Counted from the stretch's first letter, positions 23,901 to 35,306 are shown. The stretch: DNA of 64,000 nucleotides from Pelodera strongyloides (GCA_036852015.1 JAANDG010000003.1:62001-126000), one strand, 5' to 3'. Numbers and translations are program-made. Notes: a model not told the origin generated them from the sequence alone.

Positions 23901-25501
23901 TCCACGGCTATCGCGCAAAATTAGCATAGGATACATAGGATTTGCTTATCATATGCAAATTTTCCAAAGGAGCTGGCATTTCGCTTTAAGAACTTTCTTT
24001 TAAAAAAAGCTTTCAGCTCACTACACAAGTACTGTGTCGATAATTTGTCAGAGCTGATGGGCAGTGATAACTTCCAACTATTACGCGAGATGCACGACGA
24101 CAGTGCTACTGTGGAGAAAATCGACACAAAATTCCAAGAAATTGTTGGAATGATGCCAGATGAGAAGGAGAGAATTGCTGCAGGTATCAGTAATATGACT
24201 ATTCTCTTTTTTTTGTAATGAGCAAATACAACAAGATCCTTCGATCTAACTAAAGGGATCTTTCCTCTTAAAAGACTGCCCCAAATTGTTATGTGGAAAC
24301 ATTTTTTACATTACGCATTATGTGGCATCATTTCATCAAATAGAATATTAGCCCATTTTTTTCTTTTACGCTTCAAGAGCGTACACCTTTATTCAAGAGA
24401 GTTCAAATTCAAGGTTTGCGTATGACATGTTCGTAGAGGTCCTCAGCACAGGCGACGAGTTCCAGATGACAAATTGCTTGACGTCTTCGGGATAGGCCCA
24501 GGAGGGACGTCGAGCCATTTTTGATGCACAAAATATCACTCGAAATTTTCAGAACACTATGGCCAATTCTGCCGGAAAATCTTCCGACTCAATCATTTTG
24601 AACCGACCGACTTGACTTCATGGTTGACGGCGAAACAGAAATTTCTGATAGGCGAAATGATACAGGACGAAACAATTGGTGATGACAAAGTGTATCGGAA
24701 GGTAGAAAGTTTTCTATGGCCGAACGATATGCTGTGGAGTATTTTTGAGAGAGAAACGATAGACATATAAGGAAAGAGATAACCGGCGTGATTCTAAGAA
24801 AGGGAAAGTACAGAGAAAGAGGGAAGGAGACGGAAAAGGACGACAAGAAAATAAAAATATGGATAAAAGTTAAAATAGGTATTCGACTTCTACAACGCGA
24901 CGGCCGGAGAGCAGCGTGAAGAAGCTCAAGAGATTATCGAAACAGGGTGCAAGTGGTTTATCGCTCATATATTCGGAGATGCCACCGCTGAGGTTGGTGG
25001 TCTATTTTATATTCTTTACATTTTCGTATGACATTCGTTCGTTCGTTCGTTGTCGTTCGTTGTCGTTCGTTGTCGTTCGTTGTCGTTCGTTGTCGTTCGT
25101 TGTCGTTCGTTGTCGTTCGTTGTCGTTCGTTGTCGTTCGTTGTCGTTCGTTGTCGTTCGTTGTCGTTCGTTGTCGTACGTTGTCGTTCGTTTTCGATATT
25201 TTGCTCATTTTTACATTACGAGTTGGCGAAGCACTTATTGAAGTTTGTAAGGGAGTTTCTTGAGCTAATTGGAAGTGGTCGCTTGTAGCAATCTCAAGTA
25301 GCTATTTTTTTTACTTTTTTTACTTTTACGTTTTCTGCGCAGTTGGGAATTGTGTTCACAAAAGTATGCGGATTCTTTCAGGAGTTCGAAGAGCAGCGAA
25401 CATCCGGTAACATGACCAAGCAGCAGCTGGCAGCACGTCTAGCATTCCACGCGCAACAGATTCAAAGCGCTCGCAGCAGAAAACGTGCGATGTTGGTTTA
25501 A
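20977..25501 (+). CDS. Secreted nematode polyprotein-allergen (NPA/ABA-1) family protein, 462 aa
   Basis: NPA proteins are secreted helical fatty-acid/retinol carriers, usually made as long tandem polyproteins cut at basic sites. Exons: 20977-21033, 21285-21460, 21754-21859, 22214-22327, 22429-22537, 22840-22964, 23135-23247, 24017-24183, 24553-24701, 24879-24992, 25343-25501; all phases agree. Residues 1-18 are a signal peptide. Unit A, about 215-333, opens LPLNEEQLSWM and has the Tyr-Tyr...CVDNL and FCRKIF elements (Cys 273 and 329, the expected disulphide pair). Unit B, about 334-458, opens with TSWL..KQKFL, has DFYNATAGEQREEA and CKWF, and ends at RSRKR, a furin-type site four residues from the stop. 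The first 200 residues are a diverged helical region. Only two clear units are present, against roughly ten in classic NPA arrays. The family call rests on motif spacing, not a search. Confidence 0.72.
21475..21600 (+). repeat. Repeat C copy
   Basis: TTAACACATCTCAAAAGGTG...GATACCACGCTTCACAACGC; the reverse complement occurs at 29090-29172. Intron 2 of the NPA gene. Confidence 0.75.
23250..23415. repeat. Repeat B copy
   Basis: CAGGGAGCCCTCCCTGGCC at left, GAGGGCTCCCTGCGTG and GGTGAATACGGACTC at right. Intron 7 of the NPA gene. Confidence 0.7.
23652..23989. repeat. Two complete PAL-1 elements abutting at one shared TTAA
   Basis: Copy 1 is 23652-23822 and copy 2 is 23819-23989; TTAA 23819-23822 ends one and starts the other. 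Their turns differ (GTACGATCG versus GCGCGATCG), so this is not a simple recent tandem duplication. Intron 7 of the NPA gene. Confidence 0.92.
24430..24520 (+). repeat. Repeat A partial copy
   Basis: GAGGTCCTCAGCACAGGCG through CGACGTC core to GGCCCAGGAGGGACG. Intron 8 of the NPA gene. Confidence 0.7.
25030..25190 (+). repeat. 10-bp tandem array TGTCGTTCGT, ~15 units
   Basis: Near-perfect array with one variant (CGTACG near 25172). Intron 10 of the NPA gene. All frames are open, so predicted ORFs here are artefacts. Confidence 0.97.
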
Positions 25502-25621
25502 TTCGTTTCCACCCATGGTTTTTTTCTCACTCAACGTTAATTGCAAAAGAGTTAGTTATACCCGTCCGAAGAGGTAGTGACAGCATGACTTGCAGACAGG
25601 AGATTTCTTGGCACGATACAG

Positions 25622-25811
25622 CTTAGAGCAAAATACCGCCAGGTTTTTGAAACGCATCTCAAGTACTTGCATTCCAATGTATTTATGCAACGTGTGGTCT
25701 GTGGTTTAATTGTGGTCTAGTTCTTATTTAAATTTTTGCTCATTTGCATATGCTGCATAAGAAAGCAGGTGTACGCAATGCGTTTCAAAACCGGCCATTA
25801 TTTCGCTTTAA
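25622..25811. repeat. PAL-2 element, joined to PAL-6
   Basis: Left arm AAATACCGCCAGGTTTTTG, right arm CAAAACCGGCCATTATTTCG ending TTAA 25808-25811, which also starts the next element. Confidence 0.85.
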
Positions 25812-26238
25812 AGGAAGGCAGTCACTTCAAAATCAACTTTTTTATTCGATTTTTATTAGATGCAAGCAGATTTATAAAACAATATGCAGCCCATAAAAAT
25901 CCACATAAAATGGAACTCAGGGAGAGAAATCAATGAGAATGAGTTTTGATAAATGACCGACGCCGGTGCATATATGCAATTGCCAGGGCTACTTGGAGAG
26001 TGAACAGCCTGCAGTGTTACACCTGGCGCGTGGTTTATCACTGCAGGGTATTTATTATGAAACTCTATACGGGCAATTATAAACTACGGTATATAAGTAA
26101 AAGTCATAAACAGGAATTTCTCTCCCTGAGTTCGTTTTGCCGTACTTTGGCGCTGGAATCGTCGTTTTCTTCACATGCATGAACAATTAATGAAAATCGA
26201 ATAAAAAATACGAATTTGTAGTGACTGCGATCCTTTAA
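25808..26238. repeat. PAL-6 TTAA element, ~430 bp
   Basis: TTAAAGGAAGGCAGTCACTTC ... GTAGTGACTGCGATCCTTTAA. Inner inverted segment around GTGTTACACCTGGCGCGTGG. The second copy, inverted, is at 47262-47692. Confidence 0.9.
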
Positions 26239-26312
26239 GCAGAGCATGCTACATTCTAATATAATAAAGGATTCATGTGGTTCACTGTAAAAGTATAGGC
26301 TGACAATTTCAG

Positions 26313-27920
26313 GGACTCGTTGCCAATCTGTATCCGAATCTATATCGGATACAACCTATCATGTGACTGTAATGGAAAATCAGAAACATGTGACACGACA
26401 AGACATTCATGCATGGAATGCAGGGATAACACATATGGTGTACAGTGCGAGAAGTGAGTACTTCGAGTGTTATCTCATAAGAAATTATTATGATATACTG
26501 TAGAGGATCAGGTGGCGCAGTGCCTAAATCACTGTCTCAAGAGCAGGAGGCACTGCGGCTCGTGGGTTCGACACCTGCCCCGGGCAGGCCAAGACTTCTC
26601 ATTAGAGTACATTGGTAGCAATTTCGGTTGCGGAGGAAAAAGGTGCTCAATCGCTATCCTTTGCCAGGAAGTGAACTAACTGAAACCAAAAACCTAGAGC
26701 AGGCCGGGCCGTGTATTTCAGGCACGGTTCTAGTTGTAATAATTGTACATTTTCATAAACTTAGGTGTTTGGATCGTTTCACGTTGAACCCTGTGGCTCG
26801 GGTATGTGAGGCGATCGAGGAAGAACCAGAGGAGACTGAAGGCTCCGAAGACACGAAACTCTGTCAGTGCAATGGACACGCACAGTGTGACGCCGAAGGA
26901 AAGTGTATGGTAAGCTGCAGGAACCTTCACTTTACTACTTTATTGATATTTACGCTAGTACTACAAGAAACTTGGCTTCAAAGCGAAAAAAACAGCATTG
27001 TGTTTTTATGACATGACACGACTGCTGTGGATATCGAGACACCATTTTTGAAAAAAAGTCTTTGAAATTTCTGTTTTGCGAAAACTTTGTGCGTTGTCGT
27101 ATGTTCCGTCGGACGTACGTTTTTCTTGTCGATACCCTAGAGATTTTAGTCATGCTCCCACAATACCACCGGTGCGCAATGTGAAAACTGTGCCGATGGA
27201 TTTTACGGAGACGCTTTCGGAGGTCAAGAGGATGATTGTTCACCATGCCCTTGTCCGTACGTGCCTTTCCTTCTTTATAGCGAAATACAGGCCGTTTTTG
27301 AAACACATCGAGTACACCAGCATTCTAATGCGGCGTATGCAAATGAACATAAATTATAGTAAAAAATCGAGCTAAATTCGAGCAACTTAGTATAAATAAA
27401 TAAGAATTCAGCTGTCCACGATGCGTTTCAAAAACCGGCCTGTATTTCGCTTTAAAAATTTTGCGAACGTAATCAATGGCAAAATGTGGCTTGACGAAGG
27501 TGGCATTGGTCGGCTCTATTTGAGAGTTAAAAGCCAAATCCTTGGTTTTCCAGAAACGATGGAAAGTGTGCTGTGAACAGTGCCGGATTAGTTGAATGCC
27601 TCGAATGTCCATCGGGAACAAAGGGAATCACATGTCAAATAATAAAGGTGAGATTGACTATAAAAGTTAGCACAGATTTTGCACACACAACGCGATGTTG
27701 CCGCCGCGTTGCCGCGGGAAAGGGGAGCAGCTGTCAGCCGTCAGCGGGAGCAAGGGTGCCTCTCTGTGCGAAATGTAGACAACCCCAGATTGCGGAAAGT
27801 GCGCCATATCTTTGCCGCACTTATTTTTCTGGATTTCAGCCTGCCGAATATTTTATGCTCAAACAAACTCCCCTTATTTAGGATACGAGCTCAAGCGAAA
27901 GCAACGAAGACGACCAATGA
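26313..27920 (+). CDS. Laminin-type EGF protein, attractin/MEGF8-like; 5' end not found
   Basis: Exons 26313-26453, 26765-26909, 27150-27256, 27554-27647, 27882-27920, phases consistent. Encodes one complete laminin-EGF module ([10 protein letters not shown]...CMEC...QCEKC...VC) and a second (CQCNGHAQC...[27 protein letters not shown]), then a shortened third (CPCPNDGKC...ECLEC...GITCQ), and an acidic tail [12 protein letters not shown] with TGA. Such modules are extracellular adhesion or receptor elements; GFYGDAFGG resembles attractin and MEGF8. The first exon begins in phase 2, so an upstream exon is required, but 25502-26312 is filled by two palindromic elements. Either the gene has lost its 5' part or a short first exon escaped me. 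The last exon is uncertain: an acceptor at 27838-27839 would instead give a 13-residue tail ending at 27880. Confidence 0.65.
26508..26592 (+). tRNA. tRNA-Leu-like pseudogene or SINE head
   Basis: GGTGGCGCAGTGCC A-box, CTCAAGAGC anticodon-loop-like segment with CAA, extended variable arm and B-box GGGTTCGACACC, all Leu-like. Acceptor ends do not pair. Intron 1 of the EGF gene. Confidence 0.4.
27275..27455. repeat. PAL-2 element, complete
   Basis: TAGCGAAATACAGGCCG ... CGGCCTGTATTTCGCTTTAA. Starts 18 bp after the exon 3 donor of the EGF gene. Confidence 0.9.
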
Positions 27921-28597
27921 TTTTAAATGAAGACAAATAGATCTTCTAATGCTTTTATCACCGAACTCGTTATTTAATTATAAAAATTTATTTGTCACAA
28001 CTATTATCAAAACTGTGATTTTCAAGACACTTCGAAAAGCGTAGTCAAATTTACAAATTAATTACAAACCAAGACAATAAGAGCCACTATGAAAGTTGGG
28101 TTAAAAATACTGGCGAAAAACTGAGAACACTTAGGTAAACTTCGTGAAAGAACAGTGGATGAAAGAAAAATATTAGCAGACATGTCAAAACAAAAAGCTA
28201 GCCTAGGAATTAACAATGGAAAGGGATGCGGATTCAAAATGGTCTTACTTATTTGAGTAAGAAAAGGGACTGATTTGTTTTTCGTAAAACATCAGGTCAA
28301 GAACATTTCGTAAAGAAAGCAGTGAAGTTTGCCACTTACGTACGTAAAGTATAAAATAAAATACGCGAAACGCGGCCGCACGGAAAGTGCAAAGAGTATG
28401 ATAATATATCAAAGTAATTTGGTAGTACGCCTAGCATGTGCTGCATCTGGTCAAATATGTGATTCACCATGAAAATCTGGGTTGTGGTGGGCCGTCCGGT
28501 TGTGGACGTGGGCGTCCACAAAAAAAAGAAGAAGGAGCGCGCAAGCGAACGATGGCCCATTGTGCGCCGGTACACCGGCAATGTCTTCCCAGTGTTC
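27921..28597. other. Short intergenic stretch after the EGF gene
   Basis: AT-rich; no canonical AATAAA seen near the EGF stop. On the minus strand 28336-28597 stays open and ends in a good donor (GTAAGT, at 28336-28341), but the translation is not recognisable. Confidence 0.35.
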
Positions 28598-28788
28598 CTA
28601 TTCTCTGACCTCAATGTCAGGGTCATTCTCCTCTTTGGGCTTCACATGCACACCCATCACATTCACAATCGCCCTTTTTGTGCCGTAGTCGACATGCATG
28701 TGCACATCGTTGTCCTTCTGCCATACGGTGTGACACAACATTCGGACGCGGCTGAAATTGTCAGCTTTTGGATAAGCTCTAGAAATGT
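28598..28788 (-). CDS. Orphan coding exon, unrecognised
   Basis: Minus strand: acceptor CCAG before 28788, then about 62 codons in phase 1 ending TAG at 28598-28600. The product is hydrophilic and reads like true protein (VRMLCHTVWQKDNDVHMHV, then VNVMGVHVKPKEEND). No matching upstream exon is found before the chemoreceptor at 30121, and its phase does not fit a consensus donor there. It could be a displaced last exon of that gene, a separate small gene, or a relic. Function unknown. Confidence 0.3.
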
Positions 28789-29089
28789 CTGGTTGACAAA
28801 TGAGAGTAGTACCTAATTAGACAAAATTTAAAAGAGCAGGAGTGAAGTTGTATTTAAAAACTGAAAGGATATGGGCAGGTTTTCTAAATTATCTTTGGAG
28901 GCCCTTGCACTTAGCTTTAAACTTTGGTTGAACCCATAGTCCAAGCCTGATAGCTGTTGTAAATCATAACTCGACATTTATGTGCTGCCAAATAGGTAAA
29001 TAATTGAATTGAATTTACGTTTAGTGCTCTTGTTATGATTTTGATTATGCTTAGTGTTCGTGAGTTTGTGTTTATGTTTTTATTCTTTG

Positions 29090-29172
29090 TAGTTTGGACC
29101 CTTGTGAGTATACTGCGTTGTGAAGCGTGGTATCTTAGGGTCACCTTTTGAGATGTGTTAATTGCATATCCT
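29090..29172 (-). repeat. Repeat C copy, inverted
   Basis: Reverse complement of the unit at 21475-21600 (GCGTTGTGAAGCGTGGTATC, CACCTTTTGAGATGTG). Confidence 0.75.
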
Positions 29173-29628
29173 CAAAGGGAGAGGCCCACAAGGAAAAAGT
29201 TTACCTCAATTTACTTGCACAGTAGGTCCGGAATTTTAGAAATATTACTGTAAAAACCGCATTTCTTTGCACCTAGAACTCACAGAGTTATTCCCCGGCA
29301 AACAGTTCGGCCAGGTACCGTAGTCAGAATCAATTTTTGCGTTTTTAGGGCATTACACTATTGGAAACGCTTTTTTATTATCGTAGGAATCTTCTTCATT
29401 CGTTTAACCATTATTATGTAGAGAAAGAATGTTAATGGACGGATATAAACTGTGAAAACGTATTTTGACGTTGCTGCCTACGGTACCTGGCCGAACTGTT
29501 TGCGGGGGAATAACTTTGTGAGTTCTAGGTGCAAAGAAATTCGGTTTTCACAGTAACATTTCTGAAATTCCGGACATTCTGTGCAAATATATTGAGGAAA
29601 GCTTTTTTCTCGTGGGCCTCTTCCTTCA
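29173..29628. repeat. PAL-4 element, full length
   Basis: AAAGGGAGAGGCCCACAAGG ... CTCGTGGGCCTCTTCC. TTAA ends decayed. Confidence 0.85.
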
Positions 29629-29846
29629 ATAAACCTTTATATAAATAACCAATCCTTCTGTATTCATCTTTATAACAATCAAATTACCGTCGATATCCCT
29701 CATGTCGGAAAAGTATCACAATCGGAGCAGCCAAAGATCCCAAGAATGAAAGCTGAAACAAAATCTGATGGAAACTAATGTTGCTTACTAATTGTAAGCA
29801 ATAATTTACAGAGAACACACAACATATTAGAAGCCAATGCCTTCAT

Positions 29847-30040
29847 TTAAAACGACAGGCTCACGAGTAAAAAGTTTTCCTCAATTTACTTATACATAAT
29901 GTCCAGAAAACTGTCTGACGTGGAATAACTCTGCGAGTTCTTGTACAGAACTGTGGGGTTCGCAGTAATATTTCTGAAATTCCGGACATTCTGCGCAAGA
30001 AAATCGAGGAAACTTTTTTCTCGTGGGCCTGTCCCTTTAA
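29847..30040. repeat. PAL-4 internal-deletion derivative, ~194 bp
   Basis: TTAA at 29847-29850 and 30037-30040. The outer arms are kept; the central ~250 bp of the family is missing. Confidence 0.8.
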
Positions 30041-30120
30041 AAAGTAGTTTTCAGCTTTATGTTGCAAACGGTAGTAGTTTGAATGTTCGAAGTGATGTTA
30101 CGGCAAAAGCAAGGCGTAAA

Positions 30121-32305
30121 CTAAACTAAAGGACAAACCGTTCTGAAGAGGGCAAATTCAGCCCCAAAGTAGAGATTTTTGTCGCAACTCGCGTCGTCGA
30201 TCACCTCGTCCACGCCAAACATAGATCGGGCCATCATTTCTATGAATGCTACCGTCGTGTCACAGAATGCAAGTGGAAGGAGAATACGGACAGCCTGGAA
30301 TAAGACAAGATTAAATTAAGAGGAAGGATATTTACATATTTATAGTTAGGTGTGACTTGTCCAGCCACACCGCTCAGCCAAAATTCAATTTTTAAAACAT
30401 TTTCTTTGCAGGAAGAACCAACTGACAAGTCTCTAAGAGCAGCACCCCGTATGGTATCAATATTATCTTTATGTGCCTAGCTTCTAAAAGATATAGGCTT
30501 CATTGGAAGCCTAAATTTTCGAAATTCCATAACCCAACGGCAAATTAAATAAATGTTGTCACCTTGACGTTCTCCGAAATATGATATCGCTCGTAAATAT
30601 CAATAGACTGAACTGCCACCCTAGTAGTCGACTTCATGTTAGTAAAAACGAGGAGGACGAGGAGCTGAATTATATAATTGAAGGCAGTTTTGGAAAAGCG
30701 ATTCGGTAGTCTAGTGGATACGGTGTTGACTGTCGACTTCTTGTGGGTCGGTGTTCGATACCACGTGAGGCGAATCTTGTAAGTTTAGAAAAAAATGGGG
30801 CTTACCACAATTGATAGTACATAGAGGGCCAAGAGTCCAAACGAAGCCACATCGGGACCAAGGTGAATAACACCTGCATATTCACTATTTAATTATCACA
30901 AAATGTTTCCTTACTGATAACAAATACCGGCAAGTACTGGTACCTACACTACTGGTATATCGGTATTTGTTATTTTTCTTGGAATACGGTTTGGAATTCT
31001 CACGTTTTGTAATTATTTAAACTTACGCGGGTTGGTGCATAACATAAAGCATCAAGAAACATAATACACGAGTTCGTGAAACAACACGTTTTCGACAATT
31101 TTCTTAGCTGTCGCTGCTAGGGCAAATGGTAAGCAGGTAAGCTTAAGTTGTCCCGTATCAAAAAAAAAAATAGAAAATCTAAATCAAATGCATACCTTTA
31201 TTCAAAAGGACAAAGATCACGGAGAAAGCACACTGAAATAAGAATATAAGAACCTTTTATACTACTCGCTATTTTTTTTTACAGATTTTTTACAGAAGAA
31301 TTTATTTGAATGCTGTAATGTAATTGTGATTACGCTCACCGAAATGGCTAGCGATACGTAGACAACAATTATTCCAGAAACACTTTCGGTAGCCTTTTCA
31401 TAGACTGTTGCTAGAAGTCTCTCGAACAGAGAGCTAATCAGAAGACAGGTTGAGCATCTGAAATATACTTTGCGGCATTGTTCTATAAAAAGACTAGTAC
31501 ATTAGGTCGGACATCTGATTTCCATCATAGACCAGTCTAGCACGTGAATAGCACGTGAGTAGTACATGAATAGTACACGAAAAGTACAGTAATATCCAAT
31601 TAGATGAGTGAGGCAGTTCACGCAGTTCACGCGTAGAATTTAATCTCAAATTAACAAGTCTTGGTCTACTTATGGTCAGTAGCGGTGATCATTGCCTTGT
31701 TATTATTATTATGGAATTACGGGAAAATTATTTGGTACTGAAAGTAATACGTCATGGTCATGTTATGTACTTCATACTTGACTGTGTTTCTACTCGCGAC
31801 TAATTTGGTAAACACTGTATCAGCACAAAGAACAACACAAAAACCTACACGTAAAAGAAATCGTCAAAGCATTCAATCGCTTTATATATTTCCGTATCTT
31901 TGGAGATAAACGGATACAAGGCCCGTGTAGGAATGTCACCAAATGCAGACATCATATAAGCCAAAATAACAGCTGTGATTAATCGGCTGAAAATGGTTGC
32001 CTCAATTTCCCTTGCACTTTTTAGTTGATCATTGAAATTTTACAATTGGTAAAATATTGTGTTCGAATTAGTCTGAATACTAATTGTAAGACAATTGTTC
32101 TTCTCCATTATTTCTTTGAAGCTGTACCATAACACCCTAGAAAGGTTTGTGAAATATAAATATAACAAACCAAAAAATTAAACCTAAATGATTTGTCAAA
32201 CGACCTTCGCATTATTATATGAACAGCTAAGAGAAGGGCGTAGATAGCCACAGTAGGTATCATCACAAAAGCAAAGAGCAAGTTTAGAAGCAGAGATTCA
32301 CACAT
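30121..32305 (-). CDS. Srab/Sra-like serpentine chemoreceptor, short C-terminus (257 aa)
   Basis: Candidate chemosensory GPCR of the plasma membrane. Minus-strand exons in order: 32184-32305, 31851-31986, 31721-31737, 31340-31457, 31196-31232, 30806-30873, 30563-30664, 30121-30294; phases match throughout, including a 17-nt microexon. TM1 is in exon 1 (LLFAFVMIPTVAIYALLL), TM2 in exon 2, TM3 across exons 3-4 ending in the FERLLAT family motif, TM4 in exons 4-5, TM5 in exons 6-7 (LALYVLSIV|LLVLLVF), then YERYHISEN before TM6 (AVRILLPLAF). TM7 begins (FALFRTVCPLV) and stops at TAG. Family members usually run to about 330 residues with a full TM7 and tail, so this is truncated or lacks an unseen last exon. 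Palindromic elements begin 80 bp beyond the stop. Which sr subfamily it belongs to is an inference. Confidence 0.7.
30700..30776 (+). tRNA. tRNA-like pseudogene or SINE head
   Basis: GATTCG and CGAATC ends pair; A-box TAGTCTAGTGGATACGG and B-box-like GTGTTCGATACC are present, but the T and anticodon stems are broken. A similar A-box fragment lies near 38528-38565. Within a chemoreceptor intron, opposite strand. Confidence 0.35.
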
Positions 32306-35127
32306 GCTTTCTAAAAGTTATTAGTCTGTTTGTCGTAGTTGGGCGGGTAGTATTTGTACAAGACATCGTCTACTGTAACGCAATTCTCTCAAAAAGTTCA
32401 AAACTTCCACGGTACAGATATAACGAACAGAGAGTCAGAAGTACGTAGCATTTAAAGCGCAATACCGGCCGGTTTTCGAAACGCATTGCGTACACCTGCT
32501 TTCTTATGCAGCATATGCAAATGAGCAAAAATTAGAATAAAAACTAGAACTAGGTTATTTAACTTAAGATAAAGGCAAATTCATAAATTTTAAAGCTATA
32601 TATTATACGATAGCACGACCAATGTTGAAATAAATAGACTGTGCGGTCTGCGGTGTATGTTATGGGCGTTGTTTTTGAATAAAGCGTTTCCTATTATTTT
32701 CACAAGAAACGTCTAATTTTCAGCTGTTTTTGTCTCGTGTGCGGGCAAAATAGTAATAAGCCTTATCTGAATCATGGGTCCAGCCGGCTCTCAGAGGCTA
32801 ATTGGCGTTTACATGAAATTGTAATATACACGCACTACAGAGATCAGAATCAGAGTCCAAATGACCAGCAGCGCTGAAGTTTGTTTTATCTTTGTTTTCA
32901 TATTTGGGTAACTTAACTAGAGACGGCGAACATTCGCCGTTTACGCCCTGGGATATATAACACACGCTTATGTTATGTTTTGAGGTGAGAAATCTCCGTG
33001 GGTGCCGCGCAAAAACAAAGAGGTGTAGTTCCATTTGGCACACCTGTGAGTGTTTGGCACATTGGATTGGAGGGCACGGCATTTGAGCAAGCGGCGCGCC
33101 AACCTCGAAAGCACGTTTTCTCCTACGAACGTCTCCTCCTTTGTACTGAGAGGCTGCATTTGATTCCAATTATAGGTGCTTCTAATCTGTTTGTGATTCT
33201 AATCAAAATAACGTAACAAGTAACTGAGATGTGGTTTTAATATACTTTTTCATCGGAAGTAGAGTTTATAACACTTTTATCCTTGAACAACCAAAAAAAT
33301 TTTACAAGCTCTTTTTGAAAACACTTACAGAGCAGTTTTATGCTGCACATTTCTCACAACATTATCAAAAAATATGCGAAAATATATAAACACGTAGAAA
33401 TGTCCAATGTGAAACATTCGCTGGTTCAAGTAATAATGAAAAAAAAACGTAATTGCTTTTTTCACACATAAAAACAAAAAGCTCGTAAACAGTCCTAAAG
33501 GGGTTTATTAGATTGGACTCAAATGCAGTTATTTGACGGTAGACGGTGACTTGCAATTGCCGTACCCAGGAGCCGTGACGCTGCAAGAATTATTAGACAT
33601 CCATGAATATCAAAATAGTGAAAAATTGTGTTAGTCCTTGAGGAGCTTTTCTAAGCTTTGGCGTCAAAACGTTCGGTAGCCCGCACGAAAAAAATGGCTT
33701 TTGAAACTTGCGAGTACTATAGCTATTACATTTAGAGAGGAAAACTAAATAATTGCCGAGACCATAGCAAAAACAGTCTTTGGCCCGTCGACATATGGTT
33801 TTCCGAAAAAAAAAACCATTAGGTGAGTTGTTCGTGACTGGTCCGTGACCATTTTGTGTCCATGATTGATGCCGGTTTTTGATGAAACTTGGTCACCACA
33901 TGGTCACGAGTTGGTCAACAAACGGGCTGGACGACGAAAAAAAAAACTGTGGACCGTCCCCAAGTGGGTTCACCAATTTCCTATGTTGTATCTATCTTTG
34001 TAAAAGTATTTTTAATTTTAACACTAATTTACCATTTTTTCTTTGGTATATTCCACTAATTGTTTACTGAGAATATAACATCTGCGCCAAAATTTCGCTG
34101 TTCTTTCGCGTTCTCACTTCTCAAGCACCTGAAAATAAGAAAATTACGGTAAACAGAAAGGACACGGGAAATTAGAGAAAAACCTTCGCACAATGTACTG
34201 TACGTGTATTGTATGAACTGGACATTGGAAAACATTTTTGATATGGTTTAGTGGAAGACGGTAATGAAGGAACAAGTGCATGATATCGGCTATTGAAATC
34301 GTCAGACATCACTCAAATTCTAAGTAGTTTCGAAGAAAATGATATCACAGTCGGGTTTAAGGAATATACGTATATTCCAAGAACGAATTAATCATCACAT
34401 TCATTTAGAAATCTTCTAAAAACGACCATTAGAGTTTGCAGCTACATCTACATCATGGAAAAGTCACGAAGAAACCTAAATATCATATTACTTTCACCTC
34501 TGTTATTTGTTTCGTATCTATTTTCAACTGTTATCTACATCGAATCGTATTTGTTATGTTTATCTGCGTTCTAAAAGAATTATATCAGAATCAAACATGT
34601 GCAAACATGTATGTATGGAACCAACCTCAGTGAACAATCTATGAAGCAAACTTGTATTTAATAATTTTACCGGTATCCTTGAGTAGCACGCCTGTGGCTT
34701 ATCCACAAAAACTACCATGTGCGGTACATGAATTTTCGTGCATAGCGCATTCGAATTACTGCGGGTGGAGGTATATTACGGATGCTAGAATTCGAGAAAG
34801 GTGGCTAGGTAGAAACTATTCTTAGGCATGCCGTAGTATATTGATTTATGTTATAATTCACTATTGTGTGTGTTATGTTATTGTTTTATTTCCTGAGGTA
34901 ATGCACGAAAATTCAAAAAATTAACTATGGCGAAACACTCAATCTTATTGGTAATTGATTTGTTGCAAGGTGTTACTCTTTTCTTATAAACGAACCTCAA
35001 GCTAATCGTTACATGTGGCTTAATTTGCCAACCTTCTCATCATCATTTATATGATGCACACTTATATATTTTATATAATGTGTCAATAAATTATTATTAT
35101 TATTATATGATAAGGGATGAAAGTGTC

Positions 35128-35306
35128 AAAGGGAAACAGTGGCCGGTTTTGAAACGCATCGAATACACCATCATTCTTATGCAGCATCTGCATATGCAAA
35201 TGGCCATAAATTAGAATGAAAAAAATCGATCCAAATTCGAACAACTTGGTATAAATACGTACGAATTCAGTTATCCACGATGCGTTCCAAAAACCTACCG
35301 GTATGC
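35128..35306. repeat. PAL-2 element
   Basis: GGCCGGTTTTGAAACGCATC left, GATGCGTTCCAAAAACC right; ends degraded. Confidence 0.8.

Larger units (their letters stand above)
28789..30120. other. Repeat-filled spacer
   Basis: Repeat C (29090-29172, minus), PAL-4 (29173-29628) and a PAL-4 deletion derivative (29847-30040). No exon seen in what remains. Confidence 0.5.

Noticed and set aside
25002..25288. Frames reading RSLSFVVV or RQRTTTND repeats
   Set aside because: Frames of the 10-bp TGTCGTTCGT array in an NPA intron.
28469..28816. Plus-strand frame starting MKIWVVVGRPVVDVGV
   Set aside because: Overlaps the better-supported minus-strand exon, has a Lys run and no splice signals or recognisable domain.
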